DNA from: Leucobacter sp. wl10 | GTDB lineage: Bacteria; Actinomycetota; Actinomycetes; Actinomycetales; Microbacteriaceae | NCBI RefSeq assembly: GCF_003569785.1 | Contig: NZ_KZ984006.1 | Location: 1-64,000 of the forward strand | Length of the DNA stretch: 64,000 nt | Direction of reading: 5' to 3' | In this document: positions 44,397-52,999 of the stretch, piece after piece | How positions within the stretch are numbered: position 1 is the stretch's first letter | Layout of the letters: each line of letters begins with the position of its first letter | Translations under genes and position numbers: made by a program | The notes under the pieces: generated by a model | The model's database searches: none | Told to the model about the DNA's origin: nothing | The model's input: only the letters and a program-made list of their open reading frames with translations

Positions 44397-46118
44397 TCAC
44401 CGTTGCAGCGACGCCGAGGGAAGCTCGAACCAGCGCAGACGCTCGAAATCACTGCTGAGACGCTCGTCGGAGGTGAGCACGGTCTCGGCCTCGGCCGGAT
44501 CATGCAGCGACTCGAACAGCGCTCTCGCCTCGACGAGATAGTCGGCGAGCACCGACTCGGGCGCCCGGTCATCGTGCCGCGGCGGCACAAGCGCGTCGCC
44601 GCCGGCGAAGCTCAGCTGATCCAGCCGCAGCGGCGGCTCGACGAGGCCGCCCTCGTGCCGCCACAGCCCGGTGGCGGGCGAGAACCGGTACTGCGGAAGG
44701 AGCTTATGACCGTGATCGGCGACCATCGAGACCGCGTCGACGATGTACTGGCACACGACGTCGCTGATGAAGTAGTTGAAGCTCACTCGCACCCAGCCCG
44801 GTTTGATGCCCTCGCACCCCCGCACGATCTCCCGCTCGAACTCGTGCGAGCGCTCCAGGTCTATGCCCAGGAGACGGTGCCCGTAGGGCCCCGCGCACGA
44901 GCATCCCCCGCGCGCCTGGATACCGAAGAGGTCGTTCAGCATGGCGACGACGGCGTTGTGATGCAGGTACCGTCCGCCGGGACGAGTAACGACGAACGAG
45001 ACGATCGACAACCGATCGACGGTGGGGCTGCCCAGCACCCGAAGCGCCGGATGCTCGCCCCACGAGCGCATCGCCCGTTCGAGGTGGGCCCGCTCCCGCC
45101 GGCGAATGGTGTCGACCCCGACCGCGTCCTTGAGCGCGAAGATGAGCCCCGCTCGGATCGACTCGACGATAGCGGGCGTGCCCGCCTCCTCGCGATGGGC
45201 GGGATCGGCGATGTACCTGTGCTCAGAGGGATTGACGTACGCGACCGTTCCGCCGCCCACGGCGTCGGGCACCCCGTTCGACAGCAGCACCCGCTTCACG
45301 ACGAGCACGCCGGGGGTTCCCGGGCCGCCGACGAACTTGTGCGGCGAAAGGAACACCGCGTCCGCCCGTGAAGCGTCGATGTCGACGTAGGGCCCCGCGG
45401 CGGCGTAGTCCCAGAAGGCGAGCGCGCCGTGCTCGTGCAGAAGCTCGGTGATCCCCGCGGTGTCGGTGAGGATGCCCGTGACGTTGCTCGCGGCGCTGAA
45501 GGATCCGATCTTGAGCGAGCGATCCGCATAGCGTTCGAGCTCCGCCGCGAGGTGGTCGGTGTCGACACGGCCGTCCGTCCGCTCGCGGATCGTCACGACA
45601 TCGGCGATGGACTCCCGCCACGGCAGCTCGTTGCTGTGGTGCTCGTACGGCCCGATGAAGACCACGGGGCGGCGCTCTTCGGGGATCCGTGCGGGCGATC
45701 CGAGCCGTCGCTCCAGTCCGGCCGGCAGGCGCAGCCCGAGGATCCCGATGATCTTGTTGATCGCCGCGGTGGCGCCGCTGCCCGTGAAGATCACCACCGT
45801 GTCGTCGGTTCCCTTCACCGCGCGATGGATCACGGCCCGAGCGTCCTCCCGCAGGCGCGTGGTCTGCAGACCGGTTCCGCTCGACTCCGAATGCGTGTTC
45901 GCATAGCGGGGCAGCACCTCGTCGCGCACGAAGTCCTCGATGAACGCGAGCGCTCGACCGCTCGCCGTGTAGTCGGCATAGGTGACCCGGCGCGGCCCGA
46001 ACGGCCCGCCCACAACCCGATCATCACCGATAACGGAATCGCGAATGCGCGCGAGCAACGCATTCCCGGCGGCCGCGGAGCCGCCCACGACGGCCTCGCC
46101 CCCGTTTTCACCCCTCAT
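44397..46118 (-). CDS. Class V aminotransferase/cysteine-desulfurase-like protein
   Basis: 573 residues from the ATG at 46118 after GAGGGG. The fold-type I PLP domain is visible: FTGSGATAAINK near the N-terminus, an aspartate in FWDYAAAGPYVDI and the Schiff-base lysine in LSPHKFVGGPGTPG. A cysteine in QARGGCSCAGPYGHRLLG lies in the loop where desulfurases hold their reactive cysteine. The chain is about 150 residues longer than SufS/CsdA. Neighbouring rhodanese and persulfide genes support a sulfur-transfer role, but the substrate is not shown. Confidence 0.82.
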   Translation of the reverse strand: MRGENGGEAVVGGSAAAGNALLARIRDSVIGDDRVVGGPFGPRRVTYADYTASGRALAFIEDFVRDEVLPRYANTHSESSGTGLQTTRLREDARAVIHRAVKGTDDTVVIFTGSGATAAINKIIGILGLRLPAGLERRLGSPARIPEERRPVVFIGPYEHHSNELPWRESIADVVTIRERTDGRVDTDHLAAELERYADRSLKIGSFSAASNVTGILTDTAGITELLHEHGALAFWDYAAAGPYVDIDASRADAVFLSPHKFVGGPGTPGVLVVKRVLLSNGVPDAVGGGTVAYVNPSEHRYIADPAHREEAGTPAIVESIRAGLIFALKDAVGVDTIRRRERAHLERAMRSWGEHPALRVLGSPTVDRLSIVSFVVTRPGGRYLHHNAVVAMLNDLFGIQARGGCSCAGPYGHRLLGIDLERSHEFEREIVRGCEGIKPGWVRVSFNYFISDVVCQYIVDAVSMVADHGHKLLPQYRFSPATGLWRHEGGLVEPPLRLDQLSFAGGDALVPPRHDDRAPESVLADYLVEARALFESLHDPAEAETVLTSDERLSSDFERLRWFELPSASLQR

Positions 46119-46305
46119 GAACACCCCTCGACCTTCCCCTCCGGCAGCAGCACGTCACGCGACGATCGCGAAGCGGTCCTCTCCAACGATTCTGAAGCGC
46201 GTGACCTCTCAGGTCGAGCGAGAGTTCATGAAGGCAGGTCAAACAATCCCTTATGCGAGACCGGGAGAAGAGAGTCGGTGCCGGGTCGGCGGCGAGCTGG
46301 CGAGG

Positions 46306-46683
46306 TCAGCCGGTGGCGATCGGGAGCCCGGTCGCCTCTGCGGCCTGTTCCCGGGAGCCGAGGTTGGACACGTTCATGATGCCGGCTCGGCGCATGAGCG
46401 CCATCGCCTGACCGGAACGATTGCCGGAGCGGCAGTAGAGGAGGTACTCCGCGTCGGGATCGAGGTGCGGGATCACGGCTTCGAACTCCCCGGCGTTGAA
46501 GTCGACCATCCGTGCCCCCTGCAGGTGCCCGTCAGCATATTCTTCGGGCGTGCGGGCGTCGATGAGGATCGCGCCGTCGTCGGGCGTGAAGGAGTCCTTG
46601 CGGTTCGATGCCGGGGCGGCGGCGAGCAGGGCGGCGGCCGCGACGAGCCCGAGCGGTAGTGCGGAAATGCGGGAGAGTGTCAT
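46306..46683 (-). CDS. Rhodanese-domain protein with signal anchor
   Basis: 125 residues. A short hydrophobic N-terminal segment (LPLGLVAAAALLAAAP) suggests export or membrane anchoring. The rhodanese domain has ILIDARTPEEYADGHLQGA and the active-site cysteine in YLLYCRSGNRS. It probably transfers sulfane sulfur outside the cytoplasm or at the membrane, upstream of the aminotransferase gene in the same direction. Confidence 0.9.
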   Translation of the reverse strand: MTLSRISALPLGLVAAAALLAAAPASNRKDSFTPDDGAILIDARTPEEYADGHLQGARMVDFNAGEFEAVIPHLDPDAEYLLYCRSGNRSGQAMALMRRAGIMNVSNLGSREQAAEATGLPIATG

Positions 46684-46938
46684 CAGTGGTCCTTAATCTT
46701 CAACGGTCGCTGGATCTATTCGAGAGGAGGCCGGGAACTTGCGGGATGAGGGCGATCCTGCCCGTGACGGGAGCGGCTCTCGAGTCACTGACGCAGTGCC
46801 CGCTTCGGCCTGCGAGCCTGACGCCGATGAGAGAGCCGCCGATGGCCGCGCCGCGCCGCGTCAGAACGCCGCTCGGCTCGTGCGTGCGATTGATCTCCTC
46901 TCGTCCACGCGGAACGGCGCCGAAGCCTCCGCGGAGCG
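46684..46938. other. Gap between the rhodanese gene and the CstB-like gene
   Basis: About 255 bases. Short frames exist on both strands but have no family features and no ribosome-binding site that I would trust. A gagaggagg lies at 46721 on the plus strand without a good gene behind it. Confidence 0.45.
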
Positions 46939-48378
46939 CTAGAGCGTCTCGACGACGGGGTCGTTCCCCGGCAAGGCTACCCAGGCGAGATAGCTGCCGT
47001 CGAGCTCGGCGACATCGTAGCCCGCCCGGCGGAGCGCGCTGGCGGCGACCGAGTTGCGAACGCCGCTCCGGCAGTAGGCGACGATGGTTCCGGCGCCCTT
47101 CTCCGGCAGTTCCTGCTGCCGCCACAGCACTCGGCCTCCCGACATCTGCACGGCTCCGGGCAGGTGCCCTTCGGCGTACTCCGTCTTGTTGCGCACGTCG
47201 AGCAGCAGCGCGGAGTCGAAACCGTCGAGATCCTCGGGTCCGATCAGCTTCGGCTGCTCCAGATCCAGCCCTTCGAGTGAGGCGATGAAACCCCTCGCGC
47301 CGTCGATGCCGACCCTCACGAGGTGGTCGCGCAGCTCTTCGGCTTCTTCGCGTGATTCGGAGAGGAGCACGAGCGGCCGGTGCTCGACCTCGGGGTCGTA
47401 GACCCAGGCGCCGTAACTGGCGGCCTTCGCGACGCCGGGGATGTTGAGCGAGCGGGCGACCGTGCCCCGGTGCACCGCGCGATGGTCTCGCGTGTCGACG
47501 AGAATGACGCTGTCGCTCTCGAGCGCTGAGGACAACTCGTCCGCGGAGTACTCGACCAGCTCGGGCGGCTCGCCGATGAGGGTGGGACCGGCCCGGTTCT
47601 GCCTCTTCATGCGCCCGAAGTAGGCGTGCGCGTCGGGCTGGCCGGAGAGCAGTTCGTTGCAGAACCCCTGCTCGTCGTCATTCGCGAGGTATTCGCCCCA
47701 CCAGGAGAAGCTGCGCTCGTAGCCGACGGTGGAGGCCGGGACCGCGCCGAGCGCCCGGCCGCAGGCCGAGCCGGAGCCGTGCGCCGGGAGCACCTGAACG
47801 TAGTCGGGTACCGTGAGAAAGCGGTCTCGGAGACTCGCGTACAGATCTTTCGCCCCCTGGAAGCGGGTGTCGACACCGCCCGCGGCCTCGTCGAGGAGGT
47901 CGGGGCGGCCGAGGTCGCCGACGAACACGAAGTCGCCGGTGAGCATGAAACCGGGCTCGTCGGCCTGCGCGCCATCGGTGACGAGGAAGGACAGGTGCTC
48001 GGGCGTGTGGCCCGGGGTGTGAGAGGCCTCGATGCCGATGTCGCCGAGCTGGATCCGGTGCCCGTGCCTCATGCGCACGGCGGGGCCCGCCGGGCCGTCG
48101 TCGAAGTCCGGCCCGTAGGTCCAGCCGGGACCGCCCTCGCCGGAGATGTAGATCTGCGCTCCGGTGCGGGCCGCGAGCTCTCGGGAGCCCGAGAGATAGT
48201 CGGCGTGGATGTGTGTCTCGGTGACCGCGGTGATGGTCATCCCGTTTCTCTCGGCGATCTCGAGGTAGACGTCGAGGTCTCGGCGGGGGTCGACCACGAT
48301 GGCTTCGCCGCTCGCCTGGCAGCCGATGAAATAGCTCGCCTGGGAGAGGTCCTCGTCGTAGATGCGTTCGAGCAGCAT
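46939..48378 (-). CDS. CstB-like persulfide dioxygenase-rhodanese fusion
   Basis: 479 residues from the ATG at 48378. An MBL-fold ETHE1-like dioxygenase domain (1-240) has THIHADYLSG, HTPGHTPEHLSF and LTGDFVFVGDLGRPDLL, leaving the mononuclear-iron ligands plausible. A first rhodanese-like domain (about 270-370) has LSESREE where the catalytic cysteine should be, so it is inactive-looking; a second (about 380-475) has AYCRSGVRNS with the cysteine. This order matches S. aureus CstB. It should oxidise persulfide to thiosulfate or sulfite. Confidence 0.87.
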   Translation of the reverse strand: MLLERIYDEDLSQASYFIGCQASGEAIVVDPRRDLDVYLEIAERNGMTITAVTETHIHADYLSGSRELAARTGAQIYISGEGGPGWTYGPDFDDGPAGPAVRMRHGHRIQLGDIGIEASHTPGHTPEHLSFLVTDGAQADEPGFMLTGDFVFVGDLGRPDLLDEAAGGVDTRFQGAKDLYASLRDRFLTVPDYVQVLPAHGSGSACGRALGAVPASTVGYERSFSWWGEYLANDDEQGFCNELLSGQPDAHAYFGRMKRQNRAGPTLIGEPPELVEYSADELSSALESDSVILVDTRDHRAVHRGTVARSLNIPGVAKAASYGAWVYDPEVEHRPLVLLSESREEAEELRDHLVRVGIDGARGFIASLEGLDLEQPKLIGPEDLDGFDSALLLDVRNKTEYAEGHLPGAVQMSGGRVLWRQQELPEKGAGTIVAYCRSGVRNSVAASALRRAGYDVAELDGSYLAWVALPGNDPVVETL

Positions 48379-48424
48379 TGAGGTGCGTCCTTTCGATCCA
48401 CGCCCTGGATTGGCGCTGAGGGGT

Positions 48425-48610
48425 TCAGCGGCCGAGGAGGCGCGCGAAGAATCCGCTCCGCTCCGCCTTGGCCGCATCGATCTGTGCCTGGGTGTGCCGA
48501 CCGTCGCACCACTCGGAGGCCGGCACGCTCGCCTTCACCACGGCGACGTGCTGGCCGCAACCGGCCCACGTGGTTCTCCCGCAGGTGCGGCACTTCACGG
48601 GTCGACACAT
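48425..48610 (-). CDS. 61-residue cysteine-rich small protein
   Basis: Begins MCRPVKCRTCGRTTWAGCGQ, with a CxxC pair and a further cysteine in SEWCDGRH, and ends RSGFFARLLGR. It looks like a small zinc-binding protein. It is the first gene after the operator region and shares the direction of the CstB-like gene, so it may belong to the sulfide-responsive operon. The function is unknown; similar small proteins are common in actinobacteria. Confidence 0.75.
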   Translation of the reverse strand: MCRPVKCRTCGRTTWAGCGQHVAVVKASVPASEWCDGRHTQAQIDAAKAERSGFFARLLGR

Positions 48611-48647
48611 CTGCGACCTCCGATCTCTCGTTCGCCTTCCGCAAAAA

Positions 48648-48688
48648 ATACCCCCAGGAGTATTATTAGCAATATACCCTCGAGGGTA
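48648..48688. promoter_or_regulatory. Two CsoR/CstR-type operator palindromes
   Basis: ATACCCCCAGGAGTAT lies at 48648-48663 and the perfect palindrome TACCCTCGAGGGTA at 48675-48688, in the region between the divergent small-protein operon and the CsoR/CstR-family gene. Members of this family bind G-tract palindromes of the TACCC/GGGTA kind. Autoregulation and control of the sulfide operon are inferred. Confidence 0.65.
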
Positions 48689-48725
48689 CGAGGGGTGTCA
48701 ACCCCGGCTTCGGAAAGGGATAGTC

Positions 48726-49022
48726 ATGAGCGCTGCGAACTCCGAGGGGACCAAGATCTTCGGCCACGACCCCGAGGCGAAACGCAAGGTGGTCAACCGT
48801 CTGCGCAGGGCTCGGGGCCAGCTCTCCGCGGTGATCGACGCGGTGGAGAACGAGGCGCACTGCAGGGATGTCGTGCAGCAACTGGCCGCCGTGTCGAAGG
48901 CGCTGGACCGCGCGGGGTTCCTCGTCATCTCCTCATCTCTGAAGGAGTGCCTCGAGAACCCCGACGCCGAGGGCGCCCCGCAGCCGGACGAGCTCGAGAG
49001 GCTGTTCCTGTCACTGGCCTAG
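48726..49022 (+). CDS. CsoR/CstR-family metal- or persulfide-sensing repressor
   Basis: 98 residues. The four-helix DUF156 core has KRKVVNRLRRARGQLSAVID and two conserved cysteines in EAHCRDVVQQL and SLKECLEN. The histidine that completes the Cu(I) site of CsoR is replaced by serine four residues before the second cysteine. This favours a CstR-type persulfide sensor over a copper sensor, and fits the neighbouring CstB-like and rhodanese genes. Confidence 0.86.
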   Translation: MSAANSEGTKIFGHDPEAKRKVVNRLRRARGQLSAVIDAVENEAHCRDVVQQLAAVSKALDRAGFLVISSSLKECLENPDAEGAPQPDELERLFLSLA

Positions 49023-49141
49023 ACCCACCTGGTGGGGCGGGTCCGGATCCTCGACGTCAGGTGCAGCGGGCGCGCGCCGATGGTCGCGAGCCGGAGCCCG
49101 GTCGGGATCGGATGTGCCCCGGACGACCCGAACGAGCAGCG

Positions 49142-49936
49142 CTAGTGCTCGTCGACGACGTCCCTCTGCTCCGCGTAGGCGCTGCGCAGATGCACCGCCT
49201 CCGTCTTCGCGCCGGTGCGCCTGCGTTTGCGGGCGGAAGCGGCCAGGTTGAGCACCTCGACGAAGATGGCGAACGCCATCGGCCCGTAGATCAGCGCCTT
49301 CTCGATGTAGACGCCGAAGCCGTCGGCGATGAGAAACGCGCCGATGAGCACGAGGAACGCGAGCGCGAGCATCTTCACCGTCGGGTGACGGTTCACGAAC
49401 GCGAAGATGTGCTTCGACGCGAAGAGCATGATGCCGAAGGAGAGCACCACGACGGTGATGATGACGAGCAGGTTGTCCGTCATGCCGACCGCTGTGATGA
49501 CCGAGTCGAGCGAGAACACGAGGTCGAGCACGAGGATCTGCGCGAGCACGGCGCCGAAGGTCGCCCGGACCGCCGAACCGCTCTCCTGCTCCTCGGCGCC
49601 CTCGAGCCGGTGGTGGATCTCGGTGACGGCCTTGTACAGCAGGAACAGCCCGCCCGCGATGAGGATGAGGTCGCGGCCTGAGAAGCCGATCCCGAGCACC
49701 TCGAAGAGCTCCTCGTTGAGCGTGATGATCCACCCGGCGAACAGCACCAGCAGCACTCGCATGAACATCGCCAGTGTGAGGCCGAGGGTGCGGGCCTTCG
49801 CCTGCTGATGCTCCGGGAGCCTCCCCGCGAGGATCGAGATGAAGATGACGTTGTCGACTCCGAGCACGACCTCCAGCACGAACAGCGTGAGGAACACGGC
49901 CACGAGGTCGGGGGTGAACTCCAGTGCGAACTCCAT
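49142..49936 (-). CDS. TerC-family membrane protein
   Basis: 264 residues with about seven hydrophobic helices and the family signatures VLGVDNVIFISIL, LDLVFSLDSVITAVG and ALAFLVLIGAFLI. TerC/Alx proteins are linked to tellurite resistance and to manganese or calcium export. It lies in a gap between metal-related genes, but co-transcription with either neighbour is not evident. Confidence 0.92.
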   Translation of the reverse strand: MEFALEFTPDLVAVFLTLFVLEVVLGVDNVIFISILAGRLPEHQQAKARTLGLTLAMFMRVLLVLFAGWIITLNEELFEVLGIGFSGRDLILIAGGLFLLYKAVTEIHHRLEGAEEQESGSAVRATFGAVLAQILVLDLVFSLDSVITAVGMTDNLLVIITVVVLSFGIMLFASKHIFAFVNRHPTVKMLALAFLVLIGAFLIADGFGVYIEKALIYGPMAFAIFVEVLNLAASARKRRRTGAKTEAVHLRSAYAEQRDVVDEH

Positions 49937-50013
49937 GACGACTAGCTTGCCGTACCGCCAGCGCGATGTTGCCGTGATAAAGCTGCGAATCGATTCCGCC
50001 CCGCGGGACGCCG

Positions 50014-52080
50014 TCAGGTCTGCTGAGCTGCCGCGTGCGGGTTATCCTCGTGCTCGATTCCGTGATGCTCCTTGCCGCGACCGAAGCTGAGCAGACGAAG
50101 AGCGTTGGCGACCACGACCAGCGTGGAGCCCTCGTGGATGAGCACGACCGCTCCGATGTTGAGACCGAAGAAGGTCATCACGATGAGGAAGGCCACCACG
50201 AGCAGACTCGCGGCGAGATTCTGCGCGATGATCCTGCTGGTCGCGCGGCTCAGCCGAACCGCGAACGGGACCCTGCCGAGATCATCGCTCATCAGCGCGA
50301 TGTCGCAGGTTTCGAGAGCCACCGTGGATCCGGCCGCGCCCATGGCGATGCCGACATCGGCGCGAGCCATGGCCGGCGCGTCGTTCACGCCGTCGCCGAC
50401 CATGGCGATCGGCTCGTAGCGCTCCCGGAGCTGACCGATCTGGGTCACCTTGTCCTCGGGGAGCAGATCCCCGAGGGCGGTATCGACCCCGACCTCCCGT
50501 CCGACGGCATCGGCGACTTGCTGATTATCGCCGGAGATCATGACGGTCTGCCCGATTCCCGTGTCGCGGAGTGCGGACACGACCTGGGTCGACTCGCCTC
50601 GCGCGGCGTCCATGACGCCCACCAGGCCGAGGAATCGACCCGCGTACCGCACGATCATGACGGTCTGCCCGGAATTCCGGGTCTGTTCGTAGGCGGCCTG
50701 GAGTTGCTCGGGGAGGGCGAGATCCTGTTCCTGGAACATCCGGAGGTTGCCGACCTCGGCCATCTCGCCCTCGACGTTGGCCCGCACACCACGGCCGGTC
50801 ACGGAGTTGAGATCGGTCGCGGTCAGCCTCTCCTGCTCGGGCACCTGCCCGGAAAGGTCGCGCACGATGGCGTCGGCCAGGGGGTGATCGCTGAGCGCCT
50901 CCACGGCGAGCAGTATCGGGACGAGCCTCGAGCCCGCGTCCTCCGCGACCGGGCTCACGGAGGTGACCGCGGGCATTCCCCAGGTGAGCGTTCCAGTCTT
51001 ATCGAAGGCCACGGCCTTCACCTTGCCGAGCGTCTCCAGGGGCGCTCCGCCCTTGACGAGCACACCGGCGCGCGCGGCGCGCGCCACTCCGGCGAGCACG
51101 GCGGCCGGCGTGGCGATCGCCAGCGCGCACGGGCTCGCCGCCACCAGAACGGTCATAGCGAGGTAGAAGGCGGCGTTGAACGGGCTGGCAAGGCCGAGCC
51201 ACGAGACGAGCAGCGTCACCAGAACGCCGATGATGACTGCGGGAACGTACCACCGCTGGAACCGGTCGATGAACAACTGCGTCGGCGACTTGGACTGGTC
51301 GGCGTTGCGCACGAGCTCGACGACCCGGCTGAGGGTGGAATCGGCGGCCGTGGCCGTCACCACCACCTCGAGCGCTCCGGCGCCGTTGACCGTACCGGCG
51401 AAGACCTTGTTGGCCGCGGGCAGTCCCGCGAGGTTCCGCAACGCCCGCTCGGGATCGTCGACCGGCTCCTTCTCGACCGGGATGGACTCCCCCGTGACAG
51501 CCGATTGGTCGATCGCCGAGCGACCCGTGACCACGAAGCCGTCAGAGGGCACCCGGGAGTTGGGCCGGATGACGATGATGTCGCCCACGGCGAGATCCTC
51601 GACGGGCACCTCGACCGGGTCGGCATCGCCGCGCCGCACGAGCGCGGTGCGGGGCGCGAGCTCGGCGAGTGCCTCGATGGACTTGCTCGCGCGGCTCATC
51701 GCGTACTCCTCGAGCGCGTGCCCGAGGCTGAACAGGAAGAGCAGGACGGCGCCCTCGGCCCATCGCCCGATCAGAGCCGCGCCGAACGCGGCCACCAGCA
51801 TCAGGAAGTCGACCTCGAACTTGCCCTGCCGGGTGGATCTGACGGCCGTGCGGATGGTGAAGAAGCCGCCGAAGAAGTAGGTGGCGAGGAAGAAGATCAG
51901 GGGAACCCCGACCATGGGCAGATCGAAGACGAGCTCCGCCAGCATCCCGGCGCCGTAGGTCACCCCGGCCAGGATGGCGAACCAGAGCTCCATCCGGGAT
52001 GAGCCGTGGTCGTGCTCGGTGCTGGATTCGCCAGGCTTCGCCGTCCCGTTCCTTGGTGAGGAGGTCATACCGCACACCAT
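50014..52080 (-). CDS. P1B-4-like heavy-metal-transporting ATPase
   Basis: 688 residues from the ATG at 52080; another at 52068 is equally plausible. The actuator TGES, DKTGTLTWG, MISGDNQQVA and GDGVNDAPAMA motifs are present. The transmembrane motifs are SPC in VAASPCALAIATPAA and HEGST in VLIHEGSTLVVV, the pair that defines the P1B-4 group (CtpD, CoaT and relatives; Co, Ni, Zn or Fe exporters). No N-terminal HMA domain is present, only a His-rich start (EHDHGSSR), and the C-terminus is His-rich too (GKEHHGIEHEDNPHAAAQ). Confidence 0.9.
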   Translation of the reverse strand: MVCGMTSSPRNGTAKPGESSTEHDHGSSRMELWFAILAGVTYGAGMLAELVFDLPMVGVPLIFFLATYFFGGFFTIRTAVRSTRQGKFEVDFLMLVAAFGAALIGRWAEGAVLLFLFSLGHALEEYAMSRASKSIEALAELAPRTALVRRGDADPVEVPVEDLAVGDIIVIRPNSRVPSDGFVVTGRSAIDQSAVTGESIPVEKEPVDDPERALRNLAGLPAANKVFAGTVNGAGALEVVVTATAADSTLSRVVELVRNADQSKSPTQLFIDRFQRWYVPAVIIGVLVTLLVSWLGLASPFNAAFYLAMTVLVAASPCALAIATPAAVLAGVARAARAGVLVKGGAPLETLGKVKAVAFDKTGTLTWGMPAVTSVSPVAEDAGSRLVPILLAVEALSDHPLADAIVRDLSGQVPEQERLTATDLNSVTGRGVRANVEGEMAEVGNLRMFQEQDLALPEQLQAAYEQTRNSGQTVMIVRYAGRFLGLVGVMDAARGESTQVVSALRDTGIGQTVMISGDNQQVADAVGREVGVDTALGDLLPEDKVTQIGQLRERYEPIAMVGDGVNDAPAMARADVGIAMGAAGSTVALETCDIALMSDDLGRVPFAVRLSRATSRIIAQNLAASLLVVAFLIVMTFFGLNIGAVVLIHEGSTLVVVANALRLLSFGRGKEHHGIEHEDNPHAAAQQT

Positions 52081-52228
52081 ACATGGAGATGCTTGATTCT
52101 CGTCTGTTGCGGAATCTGGGCCCGGTCTCGCGAGCAGCGTTCCACCGGGGTCGCGACCGCAGCCATCGCCGCCTCCCTCATCGAGGCCCGCTCCAGCCCC
52201 GCGCGGCGACCGGCATCGCGTCTCGCGC

Positions 52229-52897
52229 CTACTGCGCAGACGGCCCCGGAGCCGCTGCCATGTGGTCGATCAGCCGAGTCCGGGCGTTCTCGAGATGCTC
52301 CACGAGAAGCCGCGAGGCCTGCTCTCCGTCACGACCGCCGATCGCGTCAAGAATCGCGGCGTGCTCGGCCGAGATGCGTGTCGCGTCGAGCAGCCCGGCG
52401 CCCTGCACCTGGGACATGCACATGCCGACCTCGTCGATGAGAACGTCGTACGCGAGCCTTGTGCGCTCGCTTCCCCGCGCATTCACGAGTGAGCGGTGAA
52501 ACGTCAGATCGGGGCCGATCACCTCGACCGCGGCAGAACCGCGAAGATCGCGAATCTCACGGTTCGCGCGGACGGCCCCGTCGGGAACCTTCGCGTCGAG
52601 CGCGAGTTCACGGACGACCTGCGACTCGATGAGTGCGCGAGTGCGGTAGATATCGCTCACATCATCGGGGGTCAGTTTCACCACTCGGGCCGTCTTATGC
52701 GCCGAGCGCGTGAGCAGTCTCACTCCAACGAGCGCGTCGAGTGCCGAGCGAGCGGTCGGCCGCGAGACCTCGTAGCGCTGGGCGACCTCGACCTCTCGTA
52801 GCGCCGTGCCCGGAACGAGTTCGCCATCGAGAATGCGGGTGCGGAGATCCGTGACCAATGCATCCACGATCGATACGACATTCCGTCGCAGGTTCAT
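52229..52897 (-). CDS. GntR-family (FCD) transcriptional regulator
   Basis: 222 residues. The N-terminal winged helix has VPGTALREVEVAQRYEVSRP, then TARSALDALVGVRLL, followed by an all-helical FCD effector domain with SDIYRTRALIESQVVRELA and HRSLVNARGSERT. It is divergent from the dehydrogenase gene at 53000. TTGTCAGACA at 52968-52977 between them fits the TNGTNNNACNA-type FadR-family site, so it probably controls that gene in response to an acid substrate. Confidence 0.9.
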   Translation of the reverse strand: MNLRRNVVSIVDALVTDLRTRILDGELVPGTALREVEVAQRYEVSRPTARSALDALVGVRLLTRSAHKTARVVKLTPDDVSDIYRTRALIESQVVRELALDAKVPDGAVRANREIRDLRGSAAVEVIGPDLTFHRSLVNARGSERTRLAYDVLIDEVGMCMSQVQGAGLLDATRISAEHAAILDAIGGRDGEQASRLLVEHLENARTRLIDHMAAAPGPSAQ

Positions 52898-52967
52898 GTC
52901 CGCCCCCGTCCCGAGCTATTCCCGCCCCCATTCTAATCGGGATTGCGATATTGTTAGGTTCGTATTC

Positions 52968-52977
52968 TTGTCAGACA
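52968..52977 (+). promoter_or_regulatory. Probable GntR operator
   Basis: TTGTCAGACA is a near-palindrome of the FadR/FCD type, 23 nt before the dehydrogenase start proposed here and 71 nt before the GntR start. Binding is inferred. Confidence 0.45.
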
Positions 52978-52999
52978 GAATTGCGGGGTGTGGAACGTC

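Noticed and set aside
46700..47125. A 141-codon minus-strand frame overlapping the end of the CstB-like gene
   Set aside because: It overlaps the second rhodanese domain in a different frame and has no recognisable features.
50035..52002. A 655-codon plus-strand open frame opposite the P1B-4 ATPase
   Set aside because: Biased Gly/Glu/Asp/His composition without motifs; the ATPase on the other strand is certain.
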